Positions 1-6,666 are shown, counted from the first letter of the stretch. The stretch: 6,848 bases of DNA from Planctomycetaceae bacterium TMED10 (GCA_002168195.1 NHBP01000094.1:35546-42393); one strand, 5' to 3'. Translations and numbers: made by a program. The notes: generated from the letters alone by a model not told the origin.

Positions 1-344
1 TGCTGGCGACTTTGATTAAGAAATCTGAGATTTGAAAATTTTGCTGTGCGGGCCAATAAAAATTGAGCCATCCCTTCTTCTTCATTGCTTTCAAAAAAAT
101 TCTCAAATTCAGGCTGGCTATTTTCAGCCGTTAAAATCATCGGGCGGTTGATCCGTACATCGCCGCGACGGACCGATAGGGGATCGGTTCCCTCCTGATT
201 TCCACAGACCAGAAAGTAGGGAAGGATTGATTCCCCAAAGGTAAAAAGAGAATAGTGAACCGGACGGACAATTGCGACTGCCTGCCAGGCCTCGTAAAAC
301 ATCTTTTCCTGGTCGAATTCGTTGAAATCCATTGGTGCCACCAT
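1..344 (-). CDS. Unrecognised protein, N-terminal 114 codons only (runs off the left edge)
   Basis: I do not recognise this gene. The reading frame opens with ATG at 344, just after an in-frame TAA at 362-360, and stays open to base 1, so only the N-terminal part is present. A second ATG four codons in (332) is an alternative start; neither has a clear Shine-Dalgarno sequence. The visible part is soluble in character, with no signal peptide or membrane segment. It starts with an acidic stretch (MDFNEFDQEK), then an aromatic-rich core with YEAWQAVAIVRPVHYSLFTF (residues 17-36) and LPYFLVCG (41-48), a segment RRGDVRINRPMILT (59-72), an acidic patch near 79-90 and then MAQFLLARTAKFSNLRF (92-108). 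The composition and the absence of stops look like a real coding sequence. It resembles, from memory only, small conserved hypothetical proteins of planctomycetes. It follows the glycosyltransferase on the same strand with a 171-base gap, so co-transcription is possible but not shown. Confidence 0.7.
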   Translation of the reverse strand, partial: MVAPMDFNEFDQEKMFYEAWQAVAIVRPVHYSLFTFGESILPYFLVCGNQEGTDPLSVRRGDVRINRPMILTAENSQPEFENFFESNEEEGMAQFLLARTAKFSNLRFLNQSRQ

Positions 345-515
345 TGAACGAGGGACTTTTTACTGTATCTCTTCCATATTAATCGTAAATGCATATCGAA
401 AAGAGGGGAGGCTGCCCGCAACCCCTGACTGCCTGGAAGAATGACCAGGAAAAGCGATGGAAAACTTTAATCCCTAAATTGCGAAAGCAATGCAACCCGT
501 TTAGCGACGCGATGG
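345..515. other. Intergenic region between the glycosyltransferase and the truncated gene
   Basis: This holds no convincing gene. It contains a small hairpin at 478-491 (ATTGC, loop GAAA, GCAAT) about 25 bases beyond the glycosyltransferase stop, and a second weak inverted repeat at 432-449 (CCTGG, 8-base loop, CCAGG). Neither is followed by a T-run on the minus strand, so I do not call a terminator. A minimal ATG-to-TAA frame of five codons (378-361 on the minus strand) lies directly before the downstream gene; I see no reason to believe it is translated. Confidence 0.4.
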
Positions 516-2306
516 TTACTCATCATCAAACTTACCGGTCATCGGCGGCAGGCCCACGACAATCCACTTTTCACGACTAAAAAAACGAGGGGTCTCGGCA
601 AGCACCTTCATTTGAGAAGGCACTATATCGACAATATCACCATAACGCCTGTCAGTCGTAATAAGGACGGCATGTGGACGACTTAAAAAGGTAGCCACAG
701 CCTCCGAATCGTAATAGCTTGGAATCGGTCGATTACCATAAAAAATAAGGCTCGGATTAATATGACCGTATGATCCAAATGTGGTCTGCGCATCGCTACT
801 GCGGATCAGATCTGCAATACGAAAACTGTGCCGGTGATGATCAATTCGAGGCAAGATGAAACCAAAGGCTGTTAAAAAAATGAGCATTGCCATTCCAGCA
901 AAGGTAACGACAAATCTTTTTGAATCGCCTTTACGGAGTAGTCGGTAGCAAATATATCCACCGACTAAGAGAATCACTCCTAAGACCCCAATCCATTCTT
1001 CACCCGGTAGAAAGAAAATCGCTACCACTGGCAACCCAATCAGAAACACTAATCCGACAATCACGACGAAAGACAAACAAAAGTATGGCCATCCCGCGGG
1101 AATAATGGTGCGGTGTTTGGCAAAATGCACCAAAAAACAACTGCATAATAGAGCGAGCGCAGGATAGCACGGAGTCACATAACTCGGAAGCTTCGTTGCC
1201 GCGAAGGAAAATAAGGTTAGATAGACACCTACCCAACAGAGCGTAAATAAATAGCCAATCCGCCATGGATCATGCCGATTTACGCGACCAAATGCACCAA
1301 CAAACATTGGCACCGCGAAAATAGACCAGGGAAAGAATCCGATAAGTAGGGCAATAATATAATACAGTGGTCCGCCTGAGTGCCCCTCCATTGCGTTTAT
1401 TGCGCGGCCAAAGTTTTCCTTCATAAAAAAACCTTGTAAAAAAGCGCCATCGGTTCGTTGCCCAACGAGATAGTACCAAGGTCCGGCAACAGCGAGTGCA
1501 ATAAGAGTTGCCGTCAGCAGTCGCATTTGAATACAGGTTTTGAAGAAATGGCCGGGTGCGAAACAGCGAAGAAGCACGCTTATTTTTTCTTTAGCGCGCT
1601 TGATCCAACTCGTAGAACGATTGAGATTTTTACAGGCCGGTAGATTGACAATCAAAAGATACATGCCAATCACCGCAGTAGGCAAAATCAAACCGACGGG
1701 TCCCTTGGCTAACAGGCCGACCCCAAAAACCGCATAAAGAGCTGCCGCAGATAACCAAGTCGGACAAAAATAGTAGCCTGCGAATCGCGGTGCTGGTGCA
1801 GTCCGGACTGTAGCATCTGTGCGCGATTTGAAAGTGGTCAATACAAAAACCATCAAACCCGCAGTCGAACAGAAAATCAGTGATGCATCGGGAGTCGCCG
1901 CATGGCTTACCATTTCAAACATTACGCTGGTGGCCAAAATAACTCCCGCAAGCAGGCCGACTTCAGGACTGAAAAGCCGTCGCCCAATCATAAAAGTGGC
2001 TAAAATTGTACCAAGGCCAAGTAACGCTGAAGGAAATCGGGCAGCAAACTCATTGACACCGAACGCAGCATAAGAACATCGAATAAGCCAATAGAGTAAC
2101 ACCGGTTTTTGAGTGCGCAAATGCTCATTGAACGTTGGCACCACCCAATCGTCTCGCTCATGCATTTCCAAAGCACAACGGGCGTTACGTGTTTCATCAC
2201 GGTCCCATAGGCGTGTGCCATCTAGCCGGACAAACAGGGCCAATAGCGCGACGGCTAAAAGCAAGCAAAGATCGCGACCGATAGTTCGCATGAATACTCG
2301 ATACAT
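516..2306 (-). CDS. ArnT-like (PMT/GT-C family) membrane glycosyltransferase
   Basis: This is a polytopic inner-membrane glycosyltransferase of the GT-C fold, in the dolichyl-phosphate-mannose protein mannosyltransferase/ArnT group. Members take a sugar from a polyprenyl-phosphate donor and transfer it to lipid A, another lipid or protein on the outer face of the membrane. Numbering from ATG 2306 (596 residues), a first membrane segment lies near 13-26. It is followed by the first-loop motif WDRDE (34-38) holding the expected catalytic acidic residue, then DDWVVPTFNEHLRTQKPVLLYW (52-73). Further family-like stretches are KGPVGLILP (201-209), HSGGPLYYI (309-317), GFFPWS (323-328) and TKLPSYVTPCYPALALL (371-387). 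About ten or more hydrophobic segments are followed by a soluble C-terminal domain from about 486. The frame extends to a TTG at 2324, immediately after an in-frame TGA; ATG 2306 is preferred, with ATG 2291 a second option. No clear ribosome binding site decides it. Donor and acceptor cannot be told from sequence. It is slightly longer than typical ArnT (about 550). Confidence 0.88.
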   Translation of the reverse strand: MYRVFMRTIGRDLCLLLAVALLALFVRLDGTRLWDRDETRNARCALEMHERDDWVVPTFNEHLRTQKPVLLYWLIRCSYAAFGVNEFAARFPSALLGLGTILATFMIGRRLFSPEVGLLAGVILATSVMFEMVSHAATPDASLIFCSTAGLMVFVLTTFKSRTDATVRTAPAPRFAGYYFCPTWLSAAALYAVFGVGLLAKGPVGLILPTAVIGMYLLIVNLPACKNLNRSTSWIKRAKEKISVLLRCFAPGHFFKTCIQMRLLTATLIALAVAGPWYYLVGQRTDGAFLQGFFMKENFGRAINAMEGHSGGPLYYIIALLIGFFPWSIFAVPMFVGAFGRVNRHDPWRIGYLFTLCWVGVYLTLFSFAATKLPSYVTPCYPALALLCSCFLVHFAKHRTIIPAGWPYFCLSFVVIVGLVFLIGLPVVAIFFLPGEEWIGVLGVILLVGGYICYRLLRKGDSKRFVVTFAGMAMLIFLTAFGFILPRIDHHRHSFRIADLIRSSDAQTTFGSYGHINPSLIFYGNRPIPSYYDSEAVATFLSRPHAVLITTDRRYGDIVDIVPSQMKVLAETPRFFSREKWIVVGLPPMTGKFDDE

Positions 2307-2359
2307 CTGGCGATGAAGACTCAATCAGAAACAACGAACCGCACAAGGCGGATGACAAA

Positions 2360-2388
2360 ATTTTAGAGAACGTTAAATTTTCCGACAA
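2360..2388 (-). promoter_or_regulatory. Candidate sigma-70-type promoter for the glycosyltransferase
   Basis: On the minus strand TTGTCG (2388-2383, four of six matches to TTGACA) is followed after exactly 17 bases by TAAAAT (2365-2360, five of six matches to TATAAT). Transcription would begin near 2353, giving a leader of roughly 47 bases before ATG 2306. Spacing and position are good, but this is a pattern match only, and promoter consensus in the likely host phylum is less well defined. Confidence 0.4.
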
Positions 2389-2408
2389 CGGGAGTTTATT
2401 CCCTTCTA

Positions 2409-2437
2409 GTTGCTGGCAATACACATCCTCCAGCAAC
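2409..2437. repeat. 8-base-pair hairpin between pdxH and the glycosyltransferase
   Basis: GTTGCTGG (2409-2416) and CCAGCAAC (2430-2437) are perfect inverted copies separated by 13 bases. As RNA this forms a stable stem on either strand. It lies just upstream of the candidate glycosyltransferase promoter and about 100 bases downstream of the pdxH stop. Neither side is followed by a T-run, so an intrinsic terminator is unlikely. It could protect or process the 3' end of the pdxH transcript, or bind a protein. Confidence 0.45.
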
Positions 2438-2502
2438 CGGGTGCTGCCGCGCGAATCTGCACAATTTTTCGGTCGTTGTGAGCGGTGTCTTATGAACAAG
2501 AA

Positions 2503-2561
2503 GGAAAAAATTTCCAACGCAAGCTGGATCTATTTTTACGGGTAGATAAGAAATTTTTTCC
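2503..2561 (-). terminator. AT-rich 12-bp inverted repeat spanning the pdxH stop; possible weak terminator
   Basis: Plus-strand GGAAAAAATTTC at 2503-2514 is the exact reverse complement of GAAATTTTTTCC at 2550-2561, 35 bases away. The upstream arm lies inside the last codons of pdxH and the downstream arm just beyond its stop. In the pdxH transcript the pair could fold into a 12-bp stem ending in a U-rich 3' arm (UUUUUUCCUUCUU). The stem is A-U rich and the loop long, so it is not a classical intrinsic terminator. The downstream arm is also a small dyad by itself (GGAAA, AAA, TTTCC). Low-complexity A/T runs make chance occurrence plausible. Confidence 0.25.
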
Positions 2562-3129
2562 AGCCTGCCGAGTCTTCTTCATAGATCGTTCGTGTATGAA
2601 GTCGACTGGCTCCCTCTTGCCAAAATTCAATTCGCCGGGGAACTACCCGATAGCCGTACCAGTGAGGTGGTCGCGGCACTTCTTGGTTTACATAATTCTC
2701 TGTATATTTTTCGATCCTTGAATCGAGCTCAGCGCGATCTGCAAGTCGCTCTGATTGACGAGAAGCCCATGCACCAATGCGACTCTCTCTGGGTCTGAGG
2801 ACCCAGTAATTATCCGACTCTTTGTCATCTACTTTTTCTGTATCGCCTTCAATCCGCACCTGCTGGCCCAAAAAATCCCAATAGAAAGAGAGTGCCGCTT
2901 GTGGATTGGCCTCCAACTGGCGCCCCTTTCGACTCAGTGAATTAGTAAAAAAAACAAATCCTCTATCATCCAACCCCCGCAACAATACCACGCGTGATGA
3001 AGGCCGCCCATTAAGATCCGCCGTTGCAAGAGTCACTGCTGCAGGTTCAGCCACCGAACCTTCGGCCACACGTGCAAAAAGTTCTTGGAAGCGAATAATT
3101 GCTTCTTTGTAAATGAGATCTTGTTCCAT
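2536..3129 (-). CDS. pdxH: Pyridoxine/pyridoxamine 5'-phosphate oxidase
   Basis: This is a cytoplasmic FMN enzyme of vitamin B6 metabolism: it oxidises pyridoxine or pyridoxamine 5'-phosphate to pyridoxal 5'-phosphate using oxygen. It is a homodimer in the family. At 197 residues it is slightly short of the E. coli enzyme (218), mainly at the N-terminus. Clear family motifs are SSRVVLLRG (44-52), FVFFTNSLSRKG (58-69) and NPQAALSFYW (75-84). QQVRIEGDTEKV follows at 89-100 and YWVLRPRESRIGAWASRQSE at 108-127, retaining the substrate-binding Tyr, Arg and Ser known from E. coli (Y129, R133, S137). VPRPPHWYGYRV (150-161) and IEFWQEGASRLHTR (166-179) complete the core. The Arg and His of the RLHDR motif are present, but Asp is replaced by Thr. 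The usual C-terminal RLxP ending is LIYP here. The ATG at 3129 is forced, because an in-frame TAA lies two codons upstream. AAAGG is present but 14 bases away, a long spacing. The preceding gene is lptF/G, 129 bases upstream. Confidence 0.95.
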   Translation of the reverse strand: MEQDLIYKEAIIRFQELFARVAEGSVAEPAAVTLATADLNGRPSSRVVLLRGLDDRGFVFFTNSLSRKGRQLEANPQAALSFYWDFLGQQVRIEGDTEKVDDKESDNYWVLRPRESRIGAWASRQSERLADRAELDSRIEKYTENYVNQEVPRPPHWYGYRVVPRRIEFWQEGASRLHTRTIYEEDSAGWKKFLIYP

Positions 3130-3151
3130 AACTTAAAACGGTACCTTTCAC

Positions 3152-3163
3152 TGACAATTGTCA
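3152..3163. promoter_or_regulatory. Perfect 12-bp palindrome upstream of pdxH
   Basis: TGACAATTGTCA is a perfect palindrome whose near edge lies 22 bases upstream of the pdxH ATG. It sits where an operator or the -35 region of a pdxH promoter could be, because TTGTCA on the minus strand matches five of six bases of TTGACA. No convincing -10 follows at the right distance without running into the start codon. I treat it as a possible protein-binding site, not as an identified operator. Confidence 0.3.
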
Positions 3164-3258
3164 CAACAGTCGCTGAATAAATATTTTGCACGACATTGAA
3201 TTTGCGGTACAGCGAATAAATTTATCGAGATTGCGATTCTCACGTGTGATGCATCGCG

Positions 3259-4392
3259 TTATTCGTATAGCGGAAGGCTTGAAGCAACGGCCATGGGAAC
3301 AAACACCATCAGTGGCAACCAAACGGACAGAGCCGGGCTGAGCAGCGACGAACTCCCCAGATTATGGCAAAGCATGATCACACCCATAAAAACAACGATC
3401 AGCAGTACGCATAAGCCGACGGAGAAGAACAGACTGCGCGATTGGCGTGTTAAGACCAACGGTAATCCCAGCAGCAGGAGATTCAGGTCTAAAAAAGGCT
3501 GCACAAAACGTGAATGGAGTTCCACCTCAATGCCCGGATTGTGTTTCACACTTGGATTCTCCAGGGCCCCCATCAATTCTGGAGTAGAGGAAAATTGTTG
3601 CCAATTTCCACCTCCAATCAAAAGTTTCGGCTCTACAGAACTCACAACAAAGCATTGATCTGACTTAAGCCATAACGTGTCCTGTGGCGTATAGAGGATT
3701 GGCACCCCGTTGAGTTTAAGGCTTGATTCCGTAACCAGTTCCTCCGGTTGTCGCATTCCCGAAAAGAGATAACCTTGAGGATGCTCGTTGGTGGAAGGCT
3801 GAAAAGTCGCCTCGCGACCAAGCAATTGAACCCCATACTGATCGAGAGTTCGGGGCAGAAAAAAATTCGGTTCAACAATCCGCTCATCTACTAAAACGAT
3901 ACCTTCTCCACTTAAAAGAATATCTGTCTGATTGTCATAGACCGGCACAATCGCATCCGTTTTATCGTTCCGTATATTCTGAATGTTTGTACTTAAATCT
4001 TGACGAAAAGACGGCAAGATGCACTCTCGATTCACGACGGCGAGTAATACCAGGATGCATGACATAATCAAAAGCGGGCGGACCATACGTTCATTCCGAA
4101 TACCAGCTGCCATCAGAGCCGTCATCTCGTTATGCCGCCTGAACGTCGCAATCGTAAACATTGTCGCAACGAGAATCAGCAGCGGATTCATCCAATCAAA
4201 AAAAACCAATGAGCGGAGTCCGTAGTATTTTAAAACTGCACGGAGCAAACCACCATTTGACTCAGCGTAGCGGAGAATTTCACTAAAGTTATTCACTGTA
4301 TCTCCGACCACAAAAAGGCCAAAAAAGCTGATGAAAAATACAGCAAATACACCTAAAAAGTTTTTCAGCAGATAGCGATCAATAATGGCCAT
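3259..4392 (-). CDS. LptF/LptG-family permease (YjgP/YjgQ)
   Basis: This is an inner-membrane permease of the LptF/LptG family. In the LptB2FG ABC transporter two such subunits extract lipopolysaccharide from the inner membrane and feed it to the periplasmic bridge. The 377 residues match the usual length. The start IIDRYLLKNFL (3-13) is typical. There are three N-terminal membrane segments (about 12-30, 67-84, 106-120) and a periplasmic beta-jellyroll region (about 125-290). RFVQPFLDLNLLLLGLPL (295-312) begins the C-terminal membrane half, with further segments near 320-344 and 352-373. The cytoplasmic coupling motif NEMTALMAAGI (88-98) is the family hallmark that contacts the LptB ATPase. 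F and G cannot be separated safely by eye. No ATPase gene is in the window. The ATG lies nine bases after the aminotransferase stop with no Shine-Dalgarno in the gap, so translation is probably coupled. Confidence 0.9.
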   Translation of the reverse strand: MAIIDRYLLKNFLGVFAVFFISFFGLFVVGDTVNNFSEILRYAESNGGLLRAVLKYYGLRSLVFFDWMNPLLILVATMFTIATFRRHNEMTALMAAGIRNERMVRPLLIMSCILVLLAVVNRECILPSFRQDLSTNIQNIRNDKTDAIVPVYDNQTDILLSGEGIVLVDERIVEPNFFLPRTLDQYGVQLLGREATFQPSTNEHPQGYLFSGMRQPEELVTESSLKLNGVPILYTPQDTLWLKSDQCFVVSSVEPKLLIGGGNWQQFSSTPELMGALENPSVKHNPGIEVELHSRFVQPFLDLNLLLLGLPLVLTRQSRSLFFSVGLCVLLIVVFMGVIMLCHNLGSSSLLSPALSVWLPLMVFVPMAVASSLPLYE

Positions 4393-4401
4393 TAATTTGA
4401 A

Positions 4402-5682
4402 TTACTGGTATTGAGGTTCTTTTTGGGCAAGTGTTTCACGAATCGCATCCGACAATAACTGCATGCCTTGTTTGATACGGTCCACAGACTGCACACCAAA
4501 ACTTAAGCGGATTTGATCATGTGCCGGAGGAGATCCTTCGGTTGGGTAACAATAATAACCCGGAACATATAAAACACCTTTCTCGAGCGCTCTTGGAAAC
4601 AACGGGCCTTCGGTGCCTGTATCCACACCATCCAGCTTCAGCCAAATATATAAACCCCCTGCCGCCGGTAACCAGGATACTTCCGTTAAATCACCTAAAT
4701 ATTCCTCGGCGGCTGAAACCATCGTTTCTAATTTTTTTTGGTAGGTCAAACGCAGCTTTGAAAGATGCAGATCGAAATCTCCCCCCTCAATCACTTGGCG
4801 AATGACCTGTTGACTGAAGTGGGGTGCCCCAAAATTCATATTTCCCTGATGGTGGCTCAGTGGCGCAACAAGGTCGTTCGGCAAAACGCCCCAGCCAACG
4901 CGTAATCCCGGAGAAAATGACTTGGAAAAAGAACTTGTGTAAACGACAGTTTTATTCTCCAGATCGAGCGAAAATAAACTTGGAATATCTTCTCCGAAGT
5001 ATCGCAAATCTCGATACGCAGCATCCTCAATAATATAGAGTCGGTGCTGCTGGTGATTATATCGGCTGACGATCTCAAAAATTTCTTCGCGCCGTTTTTG
5101 CGATGTAGTGATACTACTTGGGTTATCAAAATAGGTGGTCAGGTAAAGGGCTTTGATACGATCCGAATCCCCCGTAGCCTTTGCCTTCTGAAGAACTTCT
5201 TCCAGCGCTTCGGGAATCAATCCGTTGTGATCAACAGGAAGTCCGTGTGCTCGGGCTCCAATTCCTTGGAGAGCTCCTAAAAATACGAAATAACTCGGCG
5301 CCCCACAAAGCACAATGTCTTCTCGGTCGAGTAGGACGAGTCCTAGCTGATACAGCAATTCGTTGCTACCTGCGGTCATGATGACCTGCTCGAAAGATCT
5401 GGAGTTGCCCGACACACCATCGGCTTGCAAAAGTCGCGTAAGCAAAATGTCTCGAACTGCCGCATCACCCATGGTACTTGAATATTGAAGTGCCGCGCGC
5501 CCGAGTGCCGAAGACTCCAGCAACCCCTCGACAGCGCGGAATGTCTCCTCCAACGGTAAACTCGCCTGGTCTACGAAACCGGCGGCCAATGAAACGAGCT
5601 CTGGTCGAGCCAACGCTTCTCGCATTAAAAAACTAATTGGCGCCTCAACGGTACTCTGGGAGAGACGTGAAAGAGTCGACAT
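4402..5682 (-). CDS. PLP-dependent class I/II aminotransferase (stand-alone, LysN/MocR-domain type)
   Basis: This is a cytoplasmic fold-type I aminotransferase of 426 residues, most like the alpha-aminoadipate/aromatic group and the catalytic half of MocR regulators. It has no N-terminal GntR helix-turn-helix, so it is an enzyme and not a regulator. Visible features include VSLAAGFVD (30-38) and TAGSNELLYQL (103-113), which binds the cofactor phosphate. FDNPSS (185-190) holds the Asn that contacts the PLP ring oxygen, and IIEDAAYRDL (217-226) holds Asp220 for the pyridine nitrogen. TSSFSKSFSPGLRVGW (249-264) places the Schiff-base lysine at K254, PAAGGLYIWL is at 339-348, and IRLSF (391-395) holds the substrate-carboxylate Arg392. 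The family's usual NPTG reads NPSS here. The substrate is not predictable. On the minus strand AAGG (5693-5690), 7 bases before ATG 5682, is a good ribosome binding site. The gene heads a probable operon with the lptF/G permease and is divergent from comF. Confidence 0.9.
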   Translation of the reverse strand: MSTLSRLSQSTVEAPISFLMREALARPELVSLAAGFVDQASLPLEETFRAVEGLLESSALGRAALQYSSTMGDAAVRDILLTRLLQADGVSGNSRSFEQVIMTAGSNELLYQLGLVLLDREDIVLCGAPSYFVFLGALQGIGARAHGLPVDHNGLIPEALEEVLQKAKATGDSDRIKALYLTTYFDNPSSITTSQKRREEIFEIVSRYNHQQHRLYIIEDAAYRDLRYFGEDIPSLFSLDLENKTVVYTSSFSKSFSPGLRVGWGVLPNDLVAPLSHHQGNMNFGAPHFSQQVIRQVIEGGDFDLHLSKLRLTYQKKLETMVSAAEEYLGDLTEVSWLPAAGGLYIWLKLDGVDTGTEGPLFPRALEKGVLYVPGYYCYPTEGSPPAHDQIRLSFGVQSVDRIKQGMQLLSDAIRETLAQKEPQYQ

Positions 5683-5721
5683 GAAATTACCTTGGAAAAA
5701 CGATGAATCTCGATCCTTGCG

Positions 5722-5751
5722 AGCATAGAAAACCTAGAAGAAGCAGGTCAA
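5722..5751 (-). promoter_or_regulatory. Candidate sigma-70-type promoter for the aminotransferase-lptF/G operon
   Basis: On the minus strand TTGACC (5751-5746, five of six matches) is followed after 18 bases by TATGCT (5727-5722, four of six matches). The predicted leader to ATG 5682 is about 33 bases and includes the AAGG ribosome binding site. This is a pattern match only. Confidence 0.4.
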
Positions 5752-5787
5752 GGTCCATATCGGCGACTAAAAATATCTGGGTGTGCT

Positions 5788-5820
5788 AAGATGCGTCATT
5801 GCATCTTTGAGGTTGAACCT
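5788..5820. promoter_or_regulatory. Hairpin and adjacent dyad in the divergent intergenic region
   Basis: AAGATGC (5788-5794) and GCATCTT (5801-5807) form a perfect 7-bp inverted repeat with a 6-base loop. Two bases later AGGTT-G-AACCT (5810-5820) is an 11-base dyad with 5-base arms. Both lie between the divergent aminotransferase and comF starts, upstream of the aminotransferase promoter candidate and 42 bases or more before the comF GTG. They could be a binding site shared by the two genes or part of the comF leader. Nothing identifies the binding protein. Confidence 0.3.
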
Positions 5821-5862
5821 GAATCGAGCCTGATTGGTAAAGATTAAAACAAGGGAAATTTC

Positions 5863-6666
5863 GTGTCACAGTGGCTAAGTTTTGCGACACCCATTTATGA
5901 TCATGGGCGTTCGCTCATGAACAATTCCGTCGATCTTGTGATACCACCGATTTGCAATTTATGTCGCTGCGATCTCACCGATGAAAGTCGCTGGCTCGGC
6001 CTCTGCGACAAGTGTTGTTCTTTGGTTATCGAATCAAGCGATGACTGTTGCTCTCGATGTGGAAATCAATCCGAAATATACCGGCAAGAAGCAGCAACCA
6101 AGAGTAGTGCATTCTGTCCCAAGTGTAAACAAACACATTTTATGTTTTCACGTGTTTTTACGCTTGGTTCTTATCAGAAGTATTTACGGCATGCCGTACT
6201 GCAAACAAAACATCCACATGGATATCCGCTCGCTGTGGCTTTAGGACGATTGCTAGCACATGTGCGAAAAAAAGAAATCGATTTATTCCAGCCAGACTTG
6301 ATCATCGCAACCCCCATGCATTGGTTGCGGCGATTAACGCGGGGTGTCAATGGACCGGATGCAGTGGCGAACAGCGTGGCAAAATATCTCGAACTTCCCA
6401 AATCCAACCGAGCGATCATTCGCTTTCGCTACACAGCACAGCAGGTCAACCTTTCCCAGACGCAGCGTTTAAAAAACATCGCCAGTGCTTTTCGTCTACG
6501 GGGAAAAAATATCGCGGGTAAACGGATTCTTTTGATTGACGACGTGATGACGACGGGAGCAACTTGCAATGAAGTAGCTAAAGTACTCCGATTCCACGGT
6601 GCAAGCGATGTGGCAGTTGGCGTGGTCGCTCGACAGGGATTGAGCGTTCACAGGAAAGCCTCTTAA
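5863..6666 (+). CDS. comF: ComF-family phosphoribosyltransferase-like protein
   Basis: This is a ComF/GntX-type protein with an N-terminal zinc-ribbon region and a C-terminal type I phosphoribosyltransferase domain. In naturally competent bacteria ComF helps take transforming single-stranded DNA into the cytosol and recombine it; in many others its role is unsettled. The 267 residues carry paired cysteines C31/C34, C48/C51, C63/C66 and C85/C88, which form the metal-binding part. ATPMHWLRRLTRGVNGPDAVA (149-169), QQVNLSQTQRLKNIASAFRL (193-212) and LLIDDVMTTGAT (223-234), the PRPP-binding loop, follow in the expected order. The start is GTG at 5863, supported by AAGGGA at 5851-5856, six bases upstream, a better Shine-Dalgarno than most genes here. 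It is transcribed alone, divergently from the aminotransferase. No other competence gene is in the window, so competence cannot be claimed from this gene alone. The zinc ribbon appears complete, and I see no truncation. Confidence 0.92.
   Translation: MSQWLSFATPIYDHGRSLMNNSVDLVIPPICNLCRCDLTDESRWLGLCDKCCSLVIESSDDCCSRCGNQSEIYRQEAATKSSAFCPKCKQTHFMFSRVFTLGSYQKYLRHAVLQTKHPHGYPLAVALGRLLAHVRKKEIDLFQPDLIIATPMHWLRRLTRGVNGPDAVANSVAKYLELPKSNRAIIRFRYTAQQVNLSQTQRLKNIASAFRLRGKNIAGKRILLIDDVMTTGATCNEVAKVLRFHGASDVAVGVVARQGLSVHRKAS

Noticed and set aside
303..454. A 12-base inverted repeat, CTTTTCCTGGTC at 303-314 and its reverse complement at 443-454.
   Set aside because: About one such perfect 12-base pair is expected by chance in a window this size. 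One arm is coding and the other intergenic, with no further pairing between them.
1000..1266. Several 60- to 120-codon open frames on both strands inside the glycosyltransferase, permease and aminotransferase genes.
   Set aside because: They lie wholly within strongly conserved genes in other frames and have shadow-like composition, with no independent start signals.
2307..2324. TTG at 2324 as the glycosyltransferase start, giving 602 residues.
   Set aside because: TTG is a rare start, has no ribosome binding site, and adds only six unconserved residues before ATG 2306. It cannot be fully excluded.
2197..2517. A 106-codon open frame on the minus strand overlapping the glycosyltransferase start.
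   Set aside because: It spans the hairpin and promoter region, its peptide has no domain-like pattern, and its 3' half overlaps the glycosyltransferase coding sequence in another frame.
3164..3258. A weak stem (GAGA/TCTC) and AT-rich ATAAATTTAT palindrome after the lptF/G stop, considered as a terminator.
   Set aside because: Only four base pairs with a mismatch, and no proper T-run after the stem. Transcription may run on into pdxH.
5683..5862. A tRNA or small structured RNA in the divergent intergenic region.
   Set aside because: No cloverleaf, T-arm motif or extended structure is visible beyond the single 7-bp hairpin.
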